DNA from: CAWFXC01 sp963819735
Lineage (GTDB): Bacteria > Actinomycetota > Acidimicrobiia > IMCC26256 > DASPTH01
Length of the DNA: 64,000 bases
Reading direction: 5' to 3'
NCBI GenBank assembly: GCA_963819735.1
Contig: CAWFXC010000005.1
Location: forward strand, 1,049,377-1,113,376
Below are positions 7,938-17,067 of the stretch, in pieces; within the stretch, counting starts at the first letter, position 1; the number at the start of each line of letters is the position of its first letter. The translations under genes were made by a program, and so were the position numbers. The notes under the pieces are model-generated. The model made no database searches and had not been told where the DNA came from. It saw nothing but the letters and a program-made list of their open reading frames with translations.

Positions 7938-9023
7938 CTACTTCGCGGTGGTTGTCGTGGTCGCGCCGGGAACCACAGGGTTCGCGGGAGTGCCGGTACA
8001 CAGGGTCAGCAGCGTCGCGAACGGATCGGCGGGCGGCGCGAGGGCGCTGCCCGGGTGCACCTCGAAGTGGAGGTGCGGGCCCGTCGCGTTGCCGGTCATG
8101 CCCACGTAGCCGATGACGTCGCCCGCCTTCACGATGCGGGCGTCGCCCTCGTAGCGGGAGAAGTGCGCGTAGTAATAGGAGACGTTGTCGACGCCCATGA
8201 GCCAGGCCCCGTTGCCTCCGTCGCCGCCCGTGTCGTGGCGCATGAACCCGTCGACCACGGCCACCACGGGGGTGCCGGTCACCGCGCCCATGTCGATGCC
8301 GGGGTGCGGGCCACCGGATCGGGGCTCACCGAAGTCATCGGTGAACACCGAGACGCCCTGGACGGGGCAGACGCTGGCGCCGGTGGCGACGTCGGCACCG
8401 TGCTTCGGGCCGTCGCCGGTCGTGAGCGCCTTGACCTTGTCGTAGGCGGCGGCCGCGAACACGAGCTTCTTCTGCAAAAGGTCGTTGAGCGGGGCCAGAC
8501 TGGCCAGGGTCTGTTGGAGCTGGCCGCGCTGCGACTGCAGTTGGGCCTCCTGGGCCACGAGCTTCGCCGCGGTGTCGCGGAGCTCGGACGCGGCGGCGAG
8601 GTCGTGGTCGCCGATGGTGTCGGTCAGGTGCGCGGCCCGCAGCCCGTCGACCGCGTTGTCGGCGTCGATCGTCGACTCGAGCTTCGAGGTGTTGCCGTGG
8701 CGCACGTACAGCTCGGCCGCCCGTTGCTTCACCTGCAGCCGCAGTTCGGCGGCTCGTGCCCGCAACGCGGGGATCTTGCGTTCAGCGTCGGCGATGGCGG
8801 CCTCCAGGCGGGCCTCCTCCGATTGCGCGGCGGAGATCTTGCCCGAGATGTCGGTCGCTTCGGCGCGGGTCTCGTCGAGTCGTTGCTGGGCGAGCGTGAG
8901 GGGATCGCGCGCCGGATCTTCGGCGGCGTGCGCCGCCGGCACGCGCAGGCCGAGCCCGAGCAGGCCGGCGCAGAGGACGGCGACGCACGACACACTCGCG
9001 AGCGCGGCAGTCCGACGGGTCAC
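7938..9023 (-). CDS. Secreted M23-family murein hydrolase / activator with N-terminal coiled coil
   Basis: A 361-aa exported protein. Residues 1-34 form a signal peptide ending in AHA-AED. About residues 40-190 form long coiled coils (LAQQRLDETRAEATDISGKI and following heptads), as in EnvC/RipC-like cell-division hydrolase regulators. The C-terminal LytM domain has the zinc-site motifs HPGIDMG and HLHFE, both intact, so enzymatic activity is possible. The tail ends in TTTTTAK. GTG start at 9023 is preceded by GGGAGGT. It likely acts in the periplasmic space on septal or peripheral peptidoglycan. Confidence 0.88.
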   Translation of the reverse strand: MTRRTAALASVSCVAVLCAGLLGLGLRVPAAHAAEDPARDPLTLAQQRLDETRAEATDISGKISAAQSEEARLEAAIADAERKIPALRARAAELRLQVKQRAAELYVRHGNTSKLESTIDADNAVDGLRAAHLTDTIGDHDLAAASELRDTAAKLVAQEAQLQSQRGQLQQTLASLAPLNDLLQKKLVFAAAAYDKVKALTTGDGPKHGADVATGASVCPVQGVSVFTDDFGEPRSGGPHPGIDMGAVTGTPVVAVVDGFMRHDTGGDGGNGAWLMGVDNVSYYYAHFSRYEGDARIVKAGDVIGYVGMTGNATGPHLHFEVHPGSALAPPADPFATLLTLCTGTPANPVVPGATTTTTAK

Positions 9024-9071
9024 ACCTCCCGGTGTCGGCCGGTTCCGGGAGATGCTTGAGCAACCTGGTCA

Positions 9072-9077
9072 TAGACT
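9072..9077 (+). promoter_or_regulatory. Putative -10 element for the coiled-coil gene
   Basis: TAGACT ends 8 nt before the ATG at 9086; no ribosome site intervenes. This is consistent with a leaderless or near-leaderless transcript. Confidence 0.35.
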
Positions 9078-9085
9078 GGGCGGCC

Positions 9086-9385
9086 ATGTCGCAGTCGATT
9101 CTCCAGCGACGCCTGGTCGACGTCAGCGAGCGGCTGAAACGGATCCGGGCCGAGCTCGCCGTCACCGAGGAGCAGCTCGTGTTCCTCGAGGAGGAGGCCG
9201 AAGACGTCCGGTTGCGCGCGCTCGTGGCCGAAACCCCTCTGGCCGACGTCGAGGCCCGCGATTCGCGGCGCCACGCCGACGCCCAGGCGCGCCACCGCGA
9301 CGCTCTGCGCCAGACCGTCCGCGAGCTCGAACTCGAGCAGGACTCGCTCCTCGACCGCATCTCGGCCGAACTCTCGGCACGTTGA
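9086..9385 (+). CDS. Coiled-coil protein, unknown function
   Basis: A 99-aa protein, almost entirely helical and charged (QRRLVDVSERLKRIRAELAV, TEEQLVFLEEEAEDVRLR), ending with ELEQDSLLDRISAELSAR. The ATG at 9086 is preferred over an upstream in-frame start because a TAGACT -10-like hexamer sits 8 nt before it. Small coiled-coil proteins of this type occur next to the ANTAR response regulator in some actinobacteria (recollection, not checked). It is divergent from the M23 gene and 15 bp upstream of the response regulator. Confidence 0.75.
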   Translation: MSQSILQRRLVDVSERLKRIRAELAVTEEQLVFLEEEAEDVRLRALVAETPLADVEARDSRRHADAQARHRDALRQTVRELELEQDSLLDRISAELSAR

Positions 9386-9400
9386 CCCTACGGAGACACG

Positions 9401-9994
9401 TTGTCCGCTGAGCCCACCAGTCCGACCCGGGTCGTCATCGCCGAGGACGAGGCGATCATCCGGCTCGATCTCAAGGAGCTCCTCCAGGAGGAGGGCTACG
9501 AAGTCGTCGGTGAGACCGGCCGGGGCGACGAAGCGATCGAGTTGGTGCGCGACCTCCGCCCCGACCTCGTGATCCTCGACATCAAGATGCCGGGGCTCGA
9601 CGGCCTCTCGGCGGCGCGCCAGGTCGCCAGCGAACGGCTCGCCGCGGTGCTGATGGTCACCGCGTTCTCGCAGCGCGAGCTCGTCGAGCAGGCGCGCGAC
9701 GCCGGTGCCCTGGCCTATCTGGTCAAGCCGTTCCAGAAGAGCGACCTCATCCCGGCGATCGAGGTGGCGCTCGGTCGCTTCTCCGAGCTCACCGCGCTCG
9801 AGCGCGACGTCGAAGACCTCCAGTCGCGCCTCGACGCCCGCAAGACGATCGACCGGGCGAAGGGCCGCTTGATGGACGGCCACGGCATGGCCGAGCAGGA
9901 CGCCTGGCGCTTCCTCCAGCAGCAGGCGATGACCAACCGGGTGAAGGTCGACGAGATCGCGCGCCGCGTGGTCGACGGCGAACTCACGCCCTGA
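9401..9994 (+). CDS. pdtaR: Response regulator with ANTAR RNA-binding domain (PdtaR-like)
   Basis: A 197-aa two-domain regulator. The receiver domain (residues 10-125) has the acidic pair in AEDEAII, phospho-acceptor Asp about 60 in LVILDIKMPG, the Thr in VTAF and Lys in LVKPFQ. The ANTAR domain (about 140-195) has KGRLMDGHGMAEQDAWRFLQ and the conserved Ala/aromatic pattern, which binds tandem hairpins in nascent RNA to prevent termination. Start is TTG at 9401. In Mycobacterium tuberculosis the orthologue (Rv1626) lies just before polA, as here. The cognate kinase PdtaS is not in the window. Confidence 0.93.
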   Translation: MSAEPTSPTRVVIAEDEAIIRLDLKELLQEEGYEVVGETGRGDEAIELVRDLRPDLVILDIKMPGLDGLSAARQVASERLAAVLMVTAFSQRELVEQARDAGALAYLVKPFQKSDLIPAIEVALGRFSELTALERDVEDLQSRLDARKTIDRAKGRLMDGHGMAEQDAWRFLQQQAMTNRVKVDEIARRVVDGELTP

Positions 9995-10037
9995 GTCGCG
10001 TCGCGACCCCACCAGCCCGATCGTCGCACCCCCGGCC

Positions 10038-10043
10038 TACGAT
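10038..10043 (+). promoter_or_regulatory. Putative -10 element of polA (leaderless)
   Basis: TACGAT, then 6 nt, then the GTG start. The expected transcription start would coincide with the G of GTG, so polA mRNA would be leaderless. Confidence 0.45.
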
Positions 10044-10049
10044 CGACGG

Positions 10050-12698
10050 GTGCCCACGCTGCTCCTGATCGACGGACTGTCCCTCGCGTTCCGGGCGTTC
10101 TATGCGTTGCCCTCCGACCTGTCGACCCCGAGCGGCACGATCACGAACGCGGTCTACGGGTTCACGTCGATGTTGGTGAAGGTGCTCGCCGACGAGAAGC
10201 CCGACGGCATCGCGGTGGTCTTCGACGCCCCCGGGCGCACGTTCCGCGACGACCTCGACGCCGAGTACAAGGGAACCCGCAAGGAGACCCCCGACATCTT
10301 CGTGCCGCAGATCCCGCTGATCCGTGAAGTCATCGCCGCGCTGCACATCCCCACGCTCGAGATCGAAGGCGTCGAAGCCGACGACGTGATCGCCACGCTG
10401 GCCACCCAGGCGGCGGCGGCCGGGATCGACACCGTCATCGTCACCGGCGACCGCGACAGCTACCAGTTGGTCTCGGATCCGCATTTGAAGGTGCTCTACA
10501 ACCGGCGCGGAGTCTCCGACTACGTGCTCTACGACGAAGCGGGGATCCTCGAACGCACGGGCGTGACCCCGGCGCAGTATCCCGAGTACGCGGCCCTGCG
10601 GGGCGATCCGAGCGACAACCTCCCGGGCGTACCCGGCGTGGGCGAGAAGACGGCGGCCAAGCTCATCAACGCCTACGGCGGCCTCGAAGGCATCTACGAG
10701 CACCTCGACGAGCTGCCGCCCAAGCAGCGGCAGAACCTCGCCGAGGCGCGCGAGCGGGTCTTCCTGAACCGCGAGATGACGATGCTGCGGCGCGACGTTC
10801 CGCTCGACGTAACGCCGGCCGAGCTGCGCATGGGGGCGTGGGACCGCGAAGAGGTCCGCGTCTTGTTCGATCAGCTCGCGTTCCGAACGCTGCTGCCCCG
10901 ACTGCTCGAAGCCGTCGGCGAGGTCGCGGCCGAAACCGAGACCACCGCGTTCGACGTCGACGTCGAGGTGGTGCGCGACGGCGCGGCCGCGATCGCGGCA
11001 TTCACCGATGTCGCAACGCGCGGCGAGCCCTACGCGATGGAAGCGCGGTGGGACGGCGCGCCCGTCACCAGTGGGCTGCGCGCGATCGCATTGGGAACGG
11101 CCGACGGGCGCGCGATCTACATCGACGGCGCGTTGCTGGCCGAGTCGGGAGTGCGTGATGCGCTCGCCGAGCTGGTGGGCGCGGGCGGCCCGCCGTTGGT
11201 CGCCCACCGGGCGAAGGAGTTGATGCACGGCCTCGGTGTCGACGTGCGGTCACTACATCACGACACCGCGCTGATGGCCTACCTGCTCGATCCCGCGGAG
11301 GGGAAGTACCTGCTCGACGCACTCGCCCTGCGCTTCCTCTCGCTCGAGGTGCAGTCGCCCGACGCCGAACCCGGCACCCTCGATCTCGACGGCGACATCG
11401 AGATCGAGCAGACCGGCCGCCGGGCCGTCGTCGTGCTGCAACTCGCGGGCGCGCTGGAAGAAGCCCTCGCCGCCCGCGAGCTCACCGATCTCTACGACCG
11501 CTTCGAGCTGCCACTCGTGAGGGTGCTGGCCAACATGGAGAAGGCGGGCATCCGGATCGACCGCGAGTTCCTCGACACGCTGCGCGCCGACCTCGCGCAG
11601 CAGTGTGACGCGCTCGTGCTGCGCATCCACGCCCACGCGGGCGAGGAGTTCAACGTGAACTCCACCCCGCAGCTGCGCACGATCCTGTTCGAGAAGCTCG
11701 GGCTCGTCCCGGTGAAGAAGACGAAGACCGGGCCGTCGACCGATGCGGATTCGCTGCAGAAGATGGCCGACGAACACCCGATCGTCGAAGATCTCCTTCG
11801 CTACCGCGAGGTCGAGAAGCTCCGGAGCACCTACGCCGACGCCCTGCCGCCCCTGATCCGCGTCGACGGCCGTATCCATGCCACGTTCAAGCAGACCGAC
11901 ACCACGACCGGCCGCATCTCGAGCGAAGCCCCCAACCTCCAGAACGTCCCGGTCCGCACCGCCGACGGGCGCGAGATGCGGCGCGCGTTCATCGCCGAAG
12001 ACGGCTGGGGTCTCCTCACCGCCGACTACTCACAGATCGAGCTGCGGGTGCTCGCGCACCTGGCCGAGGATCCGGGCCTCATCGAAGCGTTCGAGCGCGG
12101 CGCCGACGTCCACACCACGACCGCGGCCACCGTGTTCCATGTGCCCGAGTCGTCGGTCGACGACGCGCAACGGCGCTTCGCCAAGGTCGTCAACTACGGC
12201 CTCGCGTACGGGATGGAGGCGTACGGGCTCGGCCAGCGCCTCGGTATCCCCACCGGTGAGGCGGCGGCGATCCTCGACGCGTACTTCGCCGGTTTCCCGA
12301 ACGTGAAGGCGTTCATGGACGGCACGATCCGCGAGGCGAAGGAGCGCGGCTACACCACCACGATCTTCGGGCGGCGTCGCCAGATCACCGAGCTCGCCTC
12401 CGACAACTTCCGCATCCGGCAGATGGGTGAGCGAATGGCCCAGAACGCGCCGGTGCAGGGGTCGGCGGCCGACATCTTCAAGTTGGCGATGATCGACCTC
12501 GACCGCGCCCTCGACGCCGCAGGGTCCGACGCGCGCATGCTGCTCACCGTGCACGACGAGCTGGTCCTCGAGGTACCCGAGGGGGAGCGCGACGCGACCG
12601 AGGCATTGGTGCGCGACGCGATGGAGCACGTGACCGAGCTGCGGGTTCCCCTCACCGTCGACGTGGGCTTCGGCCCCAACTGGGCCGCGGCGAAGTAA
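10050..12698 (+). CDS. polA: DNA polymerase I
   Basis: An 882-aa repair and Okazaki-fragment polymerase. The N-terminal 5'-3' nuclease runs from DGLSLAFRAFYALPSD through GDRDSYQLVSDP and the helix-hairpin-helix LPGVPGVGEKTAAKL. The middle 3'-5' exonuclease domain is degenerate: where motif I should read DxE the sequence has YAMEARWDG, so proofreading is probably lost, as in Taq and mycobacterial Pol I. The polymerase domain is intact: TADYSQIELRVLAH (motif A), RFAKVVNYGLAYGM (motif B), LTVHDELVLEV (motif C). Stand-alone gene followed by a convergent SDR. Confidence 0.97.
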   Translation: MPTLLLIDGLSLAFRAFYALPSDLSTPSGTITNAVYGFTSMLVKVLADEKPDGIAVVFDAPGRTFRDDLDAEYKGTRKETPDIFVPQIPLIREVIAALHIPTLEIEGVEADDVIATLATQAAAAGIDTVIVTGDRDSYQLVSDPHLKVLYNRRGVSDYVLYDEAGILERTGVTPAQYPEYAALRGDPSDNLPGVPGVGEKTAAKLINAYGGLEGIYEHLDELPPKQRQNLAEARERVFLNREMTMLRRDVPLDVTPAELRMGAWDREEVRVLFDQLAFRTLLPRLLEAVGEVAAETETTAFDVDVEVVRDGAAAIAAFTDVATRGEPYAMEARWDGAPVTSGLRAIALGTADGRAIYIDGALLAESGVRDALAELVGAGGPPLVAHRAKELMHGLGVDVRSLHHDTALMAYLLDPAEGKYLLDALALRFLSLEVQSPDAEPGTLDLDGDIEIEQTGRRAVVVLQLAGALEEALAARELTDLYDRFELPLVRVLANMEKAGIRIDREFLDTLRADLAQQCDALVLRIHAHAGEEFNVNSTPQLRTILFEKLGLVPVKKTKTGPSTDADSLQKMADEHPIVEDLLRYREVEKLRSTYADALPPLIRVDGRIHATFKQTDTTTGRISSEAPNLQNVPVRTADGREMRRAFIAEDGWGLLTADYSQIELRVLAHLAEDPGLIEAFERGADVHTTTAATVFHVPESSVDDAQRRFAKVVNYGLAYGMEAYGLGQRLGIPTGEAAAILDAYFAGFPNVKAFMDGTIREAKERGYTTTIFGRRRQITELASDNFRIRQMGERMAQNAPVQGSAADIFKLAMIDLDRALDAAGSDARMLLTVHDELVLEVPEGERDATEALVRDAMEHVTELRVPLTVDVGFGPNWAAAK

Positions 12699-12738
12699 AC
12701 GGAAGCGCGCCGGCACACGCGATCGGTGCCGCCGCCCG

Positions 12739-13560
12739 TCAGCGAAGCGTGCCGAGGGAGTCGGCGTCGGCCACCATGCGGTCGACGCGATCCTGCAACC
12801 ACTCGAGCGTCTCGCGGTGGGTGTTCACGTACAGCACGTTCTCCCGCACCGCGCGCACCACGAGGCGGCCCAGCTCGAGCGGCTCCACCGCGGCGGCGAC
12901 GCGGCTCTCGAGGAACTCCAGCATCGTCGGGTTCGCCTGCGGGTCGGCGCGGTGGTTGGCCAGCGCGGTGAGGATCGGCTTGGTGCGTACCCCTCCCGGC
13001 GTCAGCACCGTGACCCCGATGGGTGACCCGATCGCCGCGAGCTCCTCACGCAGCATCTCGCTCAGCGCAACCGACGCGGCCTTGGCGGCCGGATAGGGCC
13101 CTTGGCCGGGCGAGGCGATCAGCCCCTGACGCGACGACGTGTTCACGATGTGCCCCTCGCCCTGCTCCCGCATGCGGGGCAGGAACGCGTTGAGCCCGTA
13201 GAGGATCGAGAAGAAGTCGATGGCGAGGATGCGGTCCCACACCGCGACGTCGATCGGCTCGGGCAGCGGGCTGCTCGCGCCGGTGCCCGCGTTGTTGCAC
13301 AGCACGTGGGCGGTGCCGAAGCGTTCGTACGTCGAGTCACGGAGACGGTCGACGGCGCGCGCGTCGGCCACGTCGGTGACGACACCGAGCGCATCGACCC
13401 CGAGCTCGGTCAGTGTTCTGACCGCGGTGGTGAGCTCGGGTTCGTCGATGTCGGCGACGACGACCCGCATGCCCACTTCGCCGAAGGCCTGCGCCATTCC
13501 GAGCCCGACGCCGGCGGCCCCCCCGGTGACGACCGCGACCTTGCCCGCGAAGGAGTCCAT
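12739..13560 (-). CDS. SDR-family NAD(P)-dependent oxidoreductase
   Basis: A 273-aa classical short-chain dehydrogenase. The Rossmann motif VVTGGAAGVGLGMA is at residues 9-22, an acidic residue in VVVADIDE favours NAD(H), and NNAGTG, the catalytic Ser in VNTSSRQG and the YPAAK Tyr-Lys pair are all present. Substrate is not predictable. It is convergent with polA (40-bp gap) and divergent from a methyltransferase. Confidence 0.9.
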   Translation of the reverse strand: MDSFAGKVAVVTGGAAGVGLGMAQAFGEVGMRVVVADIDEPELTTAVRTLTELGVDALGVVTDVADARAVDRLRDSTYERFGTAHVLCNNAGTGASSPLPEPIDVAVWDRILAIDFFSILYGLNAFLPRMREQGEGHIVNTSSRQGLIASPGQGPYPAAKAASVALSEMLREELAAIGSPIGVTVLTPGGVRTKPILTALANHRADPQANPTMLEFLESRVAAAVEPLELGRLVVRAVRENVLYVNTHRETLEWLQDRVDRMVADADSLGTLR

Positions 13561-13622
13561 CGGGCGGCGACGTTAGGTCCCAGGGTGCGCGGTCCGCTAC
13601 GCGACGAACGAGGCCCGGCGTG

Positions 13623-13660
13623 CCGAGGCGCCGCGCGGGGACACAGGCGCGGCGCCTCGG
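13623..13660. repeat. 13-bp perfect inverted repeat (hairpin) in a divergent intergenic region
   Basis: CCGAGGCGCCGCG, a 12-nt loop, then CGCGGCGCCTCGG. It lies between the divergent SDR and methyltransferase genes (13561-13779). There is no U-tract, so an intrinsic terminator is unlikely; operator or structured leader are alternatives. Confidence 0.5.
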
Positions 13661-13767
13661 TCTCGCCGGGACGGGCTCTGTCTCCGGCTCGAGAGGGATA
13701 CGGAGAACCGCGTGCATCGGATTGCGTCCGGGCGGGAATCGGCGGACCGGACGCGCGGCGACGGCCG

Positions 13768-13773
13768 TAACCT
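13768..13773 (+). promoter_or_regulatory. Putative -10 element for the methyltransferase
   Basis: TAACCT ends 6 nt before the GTG at 13780, again suggesting a leaderless transcript. Confidence 0.4.
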
Positions 13774-13779
13774 TCCCCG

Positions 13780-14535
13780 GTGACCGGTGTTCCGCCCATC
13801 CCCGATCCCTACTGGTTCGACGCCATCGCCGAGCACCTGGGGAAGAGCTACTGGGCGCCCGACACCGGCCGGGTGCAGGCGTTCACCGCCGGTACCGAGC
13901 AGGAGGTCGACTTCCTGGTCGACGCATTGGCGCTCGAGCCCGGCATGCGGGTCCTCGACGTCGGGTGCGGCCCGGGGCGCCACGCGCTGACCCTCGCCCG
14001 CCGGGGCATCGACGTGCTGGGCGTCGATCACAGTCCCGAGTTCGTCGCGCTGGCGCGGGAGGCGGCCGTCGCCGGTGGTCTCCGCGCCCGATTCGACGAG
14101 CTCGACGTGCGCGACCTTCGCTTCGAAGCCGAGTTCGACGCCACGATCTGCCTGTGCCAGGGCGGGTTCGGTCTCCTGGGTGGGCGCGACGAAGGCGCGG
14201 TGTTCGCGCGGATCGCGCGCACGCTGCGCGTCGGTGGGCGGCTCGCGCTCAGCGCGTTCTCGGCCGCGTTCGCGGTACGGCACCTCGACGCGGGAGAGTC
14301 GTTCGACCCCGCGACCGGTGTCCTGCACGAACAGGCGACCGTGCCTGATCCGGAGGGTTGTGAGCGCCCGTTCGATCTCTGGACCACATGTTTCACCGCG
14401 CGTGAGCTCGGCCTGCTCGCGACGAGCAACGGCCTGGTCGTCGACGCGGTCCACGGGGTCAGCCCGGGCGCCTACCGGGCCCAGCCGCCCAACCTCGACC
14501 ACCACGAGTTGCTCCTCGTCGCGCACCGCCCCTGA
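13780..14535 (+). CDS. Class I SAM-dependent methyltransferase
   Basis: A 251-aa methyltransferase. SAM-binding motif I is VLDVGCGPGRHALTLA (about residues 58-73), followed by the acidic loop VLGVDHSPEF and motif IV-like FDATICLCQGGFGLLGG. The C-terminal half (LWTTCFTARELGLLATSNG) resembles the ubiE-type small-molecule methyltransferases. Substrate unknown. Monocistronic between a divergent SDR and rpsA. Confidence 0.85.
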   Translation: MTGVPPIPDPYWFDAIAEHLGKSYWAPDTGRVQAFTAGTEQEVDFLVDALALEPGMRVLDVGCGPGRHALTLARRGIDVLGVDHSPEFVALAREAAVAGGLRARFDELDVRDLRFEAEFDATICLCQGGFGLLGGRDEGAVFARIARTLRVGGRLALSAFSAAFAVRHLDAGESFDPATGVLHEQATVPDPEGCERPFDLWTTCFTARELGLLATSNGLVVDAVHGVSPGAYRAQPPNLDHHELLLVAHRP

Positions 14536-14692
14536 TCGGCCGCTCCGGCGCCGCGGAATTCGGCGGAAGTTCGACTTTCGATCGGGGTGGAACTGCCTGT
14601 AGCCTGGAGCGCGGCCTCGCCCCCGAGGCCCCCGACTCGCGCCCGCCGGGTACCCAGCGTCACGAGTGGTCTTCACCGCATAGGAGTTCAGG

Positions 14693-16201
14693 TTGTCGGA
14701 TCAGGACGTGACGGAGGCGACTGCGGTCGCCACCGTCCCCGAGGAGAGCGGGGAGGCGGCCCCGCCGCTCACCCCGGAAGCAGAAGTCGTCACCCCGCCG
14801 GAGACGGCGGAGCAGGAAGCCCCGGCCGACGAGGCCGCCGCCGCAGCGTCGGATGACGACGAGGGCGGGCAGAACGAGTTCGTCGTCTTCGACGACCTCG
14901 GCGGGCAGTCGTTCGCCGATGCCGTCGACGCCACGATCGTCGAATTCGACGACGGCGACATCGTCACCGGTCGCGTGGTCAAGATCGACAGCGACGAAGT
15001 CCTGCTCGACATCGGCTTCAAGTCGGAGGGCGTGATCCCTTCACGGGAGCTCTCGATCCGTAACGACGTCGACCCGCACGAGATCGTCTCGCTCGACGAC
15101 GAGCTCGAAGCCCTCGTCCTCCAGAAGGAAGACAAGGACGGTCGGCTGATCCTCTCCAAGAAGCGCGCCCAGTACGAGCGCGCGTGGGGAACGATCGAAG
15201 AGATCAAGGAGAAGGACGGGATCGTCAAGGGCCCGGTCATCGAGGTGGTCAAGGGTGGCCTCATCCTCGATATCGGTCTCCGTGGCTTCCTGCCCGCGTC
15301 CCTCGTCGACCTCCGCCGGGTGCGCGATCTCCAGCCCTACGTGGGCAAGGAGATCGAGTGCAAGATCATCGAGCTCGACAAGAACCGCAACAACGTCGTG
15401 CTCTCGCGCCGGGCCTACCTCGAGGAGACGCAGCGCGAGCAGCGCGACGAGTTCCTGGCCAACCTCAAGCCCGGTGAGATCCGCAGCGGTGTGGTCTCGT
15501 CGGTCGTCAACTTCGGCGCCTTCGTCGACCTCGGCGGCATGGACGGACTCGTCCACGTGTCCGAGCTGTCGTGGAAGCACGTCGACCACCCGAGCTCGGT
15601 GGTCACCGTGGGCGACGAGGTCACGGTCCAGGTGCTCGACGTCGACCTCTCCCGCGAGCGCATCTCGCTCTCGCTGAAGGCAACGCAGCAGGACCCGTGG
15701 CAGGAGTTCGCCACCAGCCACCAGGTCGGGGAGCTCGTCTACGGACGGGTCACCAAGCTGGTGCCGTTCGGCGCCTTCGTGCAGGTCGGCGAAGGCATCG
15801 AGGGCCTGGTCCACATCTCGGAGATGGCGGTCCACCACGTGGAAGCCCCCGAGCAGGTGGTCACCCCGGGCGAAGAGCTCTGGGTCAAGATCATCGACAT
15901 CGACCTCGACCGCCGGCGCATCTCGCTGTCGATCAAGCAGGCCGCCGAAGGTGGCGTGGTCGCAGCCGAGTACCAGGACCACTTCGGTGAGCACGCCTAC
16001 GACGAGCAGGGCAACTACATCGGCCCGGCCTACGACGAAGCCGAAGAGGGCGATGTCGCGGCCGACGGTACCGAGCCCGTCGAGGGTGCGGCGGCCGTCG
16101 AAGGGGCCGAGGAAGTCGTTGCGGAAGCGCCGGAAGGCGACGTCGCGGATGCGCCCGAGGCGGTCACCGAGTTGACCAGCGAGGTCCTCGCCGGGGAGTG
16201 A
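14693..16201 (+). CDS. rpsA: 30S ribosomal protein S1
   Basis: A 502-aa translation factor that holds mRNA on the small subunit. A long acidic Glu/Ala/Pro-rich N-terminal extension (residues 1-75) precedes four S1 OB-fold repeats: GDIVTGRVVKIDSDEVLLDIG, the second at about 190 (VVKGGLILDIGLRGFLPASL), then IRSGVVSSVVNFGAFVDLGG and VYGRVTKLVPFGAFVQVG. A disordered acidic tail follows. Four repeats are typical for actinobacterial S1 (six in E. coli). TTG start at 14693 is preceded by TAGGAG. In M. tuberculosis rpsA directly precedes coaE; here about 8 kb of pilus genes intervene. Confidence 0.96.
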   Translation: MSDQDVTEATAVATVPEESGEAAPPLTPEAEVVTPPETAEQEAPADEAAAAASDDDEGGQNEFVVFDDLGGQSFADAVDATIVEFDDGDIVTGRVVKIDSDEVLLDIGFKSEGVIPSRELSIRNDVDPHEIVSLDDELEALVLQKEDKDGRLILSKKRAQYERAWGTIEEIKEKDGIVKGPVIEVVKGGLILDIGLRGFLPASLVDLRRVRDLQPYVGKEIECKIIELDKNRNNVVLSRRAYLEETQREQRDEFLANLKPGEIRSGVVSSVVNFGAFVDLGGMDGLVHVSELSWKHVDHPSSVVTVGDEVTVQVLDVDLSRERISLSLKATQQDPWQEFATSHQVGELVYGRVTKLVPFGAFVQVGEGIEGLVHISEMAVHHVEAPEQVVTPGEELWVKIIDIDLDRRRISLSIKQAAEGGVVAAEYQDHFGEHAYDEQGNYIGPAYDEAEEGDVAADGTEPVEGAAAVEGAEEVVAEAPEGDVADAPEAVTELTSEVLAGE

Positions 16202-16206
16202 GAGCA

Positions 16207-16232
16207 GGCGCCCGGGGAAATCCCCGGGCGCC
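16207..16232 (+). terminator. Strong GC hairpin after rpsA
   Basis: GGCGCCCGGGG, a 4-nt loop, then CCCCGGGCGCC: an 11-bp perfect stem starting 6 bp after the rpsA stop. There is no U-tract, as is common for actinobacterial terminators; it may end rpsA transcription or stabilise its 3' end. Confidence 0.65.
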
Positions 16233-16310
16233 GCGACATCCCCCTCAAGCCGGGCCCGGCACGGGCCGACGATCCAAGGACCAACAGGGATCGTTTTGAG
16301 GGGAGTCGCG

Positions 16311-17063
16311 GTGTCGAATCGTCGAACGTTGATGGCCGCCGCAGCCATCGTGCTCGCCCTCGTGGCAGGCATCGGGGTCTATGCCTACGCGTCGGGTGCG
16401 GACAATCGTGCCCAGGCCAATGCGTCGTTCGTGAACGCGCTCGTGGCCAACAGCAACATCGCGAAGGGCACGACGGGCGCCGAGGCGCTCCAGGCCGGCC
16501 TGGTCCACGAGGAGAAGGTGGCGAAGGGATCGGTGCCGCCGTCGATCGTGACCAACGCGAACGACCTGAACGGCAAGGTCGCCGCGGCACAGATCGGGGA
16601 CAAGCAGTTCATCACCGCCGAGACGTTCGTGTCGGCGCAGGACGGCACCGCCGGTGCGTTCGCGAACTCGATCTCGAAGGACGACCTCGTCGCCGTGACG
16701 GTGACGGTCGACGCCGACCACGGCGTGGCCAACCAGATCGCGCCGGGGGACCGGGTCGACATCGCGACCACCTCGACCGACGCCGACGGCGTCTCCACGA
16801 CGTCGTACATGATGCAGAACGTCAAGGTGCTCGCAGTCGGCGCCACGACCCTGACCCAGCAGCCCGCGGCGGCGTCGACCGACCCTGCCGCGCCGGCCGT
16901 TGCGTCGGGTGTGCTGACCTTCGAGGTCACGTCGGCTGACGCCCTGCGCGTCATCGCCGCCAACAGCGGATCGAGCAAGATCTACCTCGTCCTCCTGCCG
17001 CCCACCACGGCGGCGGCTCCGACGGCGAGCAGCGGGACCAAGGCCGCGGCGAGCGGCAAGTAA
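16311..17063 (+). CDS. cpaB: Flp pilus assembly protein CpaB/RcpC-like
   Basis: About 250 aa, anchored by an N-terminal helix (residues 8-28, TLMAAAAIVLALVAGIGVYA). It is followed by the SAF/RcpC domain with ANSNIAKGTTGAEAL, VTVTVDADHGVANQIAPGDR VDI-type pattern and a Pro/Thr/Ala tail. GTG at 16311 is preferred over an in-frame TTG 15 nt upstream because GAGGGGAG precedes it at proper distance. First gene of the Tad/Flp pilus operon. In monoderms CpaB has no secretin partner and may act as a periplasmic assembly scaffold. Confidence 0.88.
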   Translation: MSNRRTLMAAAAIVLALVAGIGVYAYASGADNRAQANASFVNALVANSNIAKGTTGAEALQAGLVHEEKVAKGSVPPSIVTNANDLNGKVAAAQIGDKQFITAETFVSAQDGTAGAFANSISKDDLVAVTVTVDADHGVANQIAPGDRVDIATTSTDADGVSTTSYMMQNVKVLAVGATTLTQQPAAASTDPAAPAVASGVLTFEVTSADALRVIAANSGSSKIYLVLLPPTTAAAPTASSGTKAAASGK

Positions 17064-17067
17064 CGCC

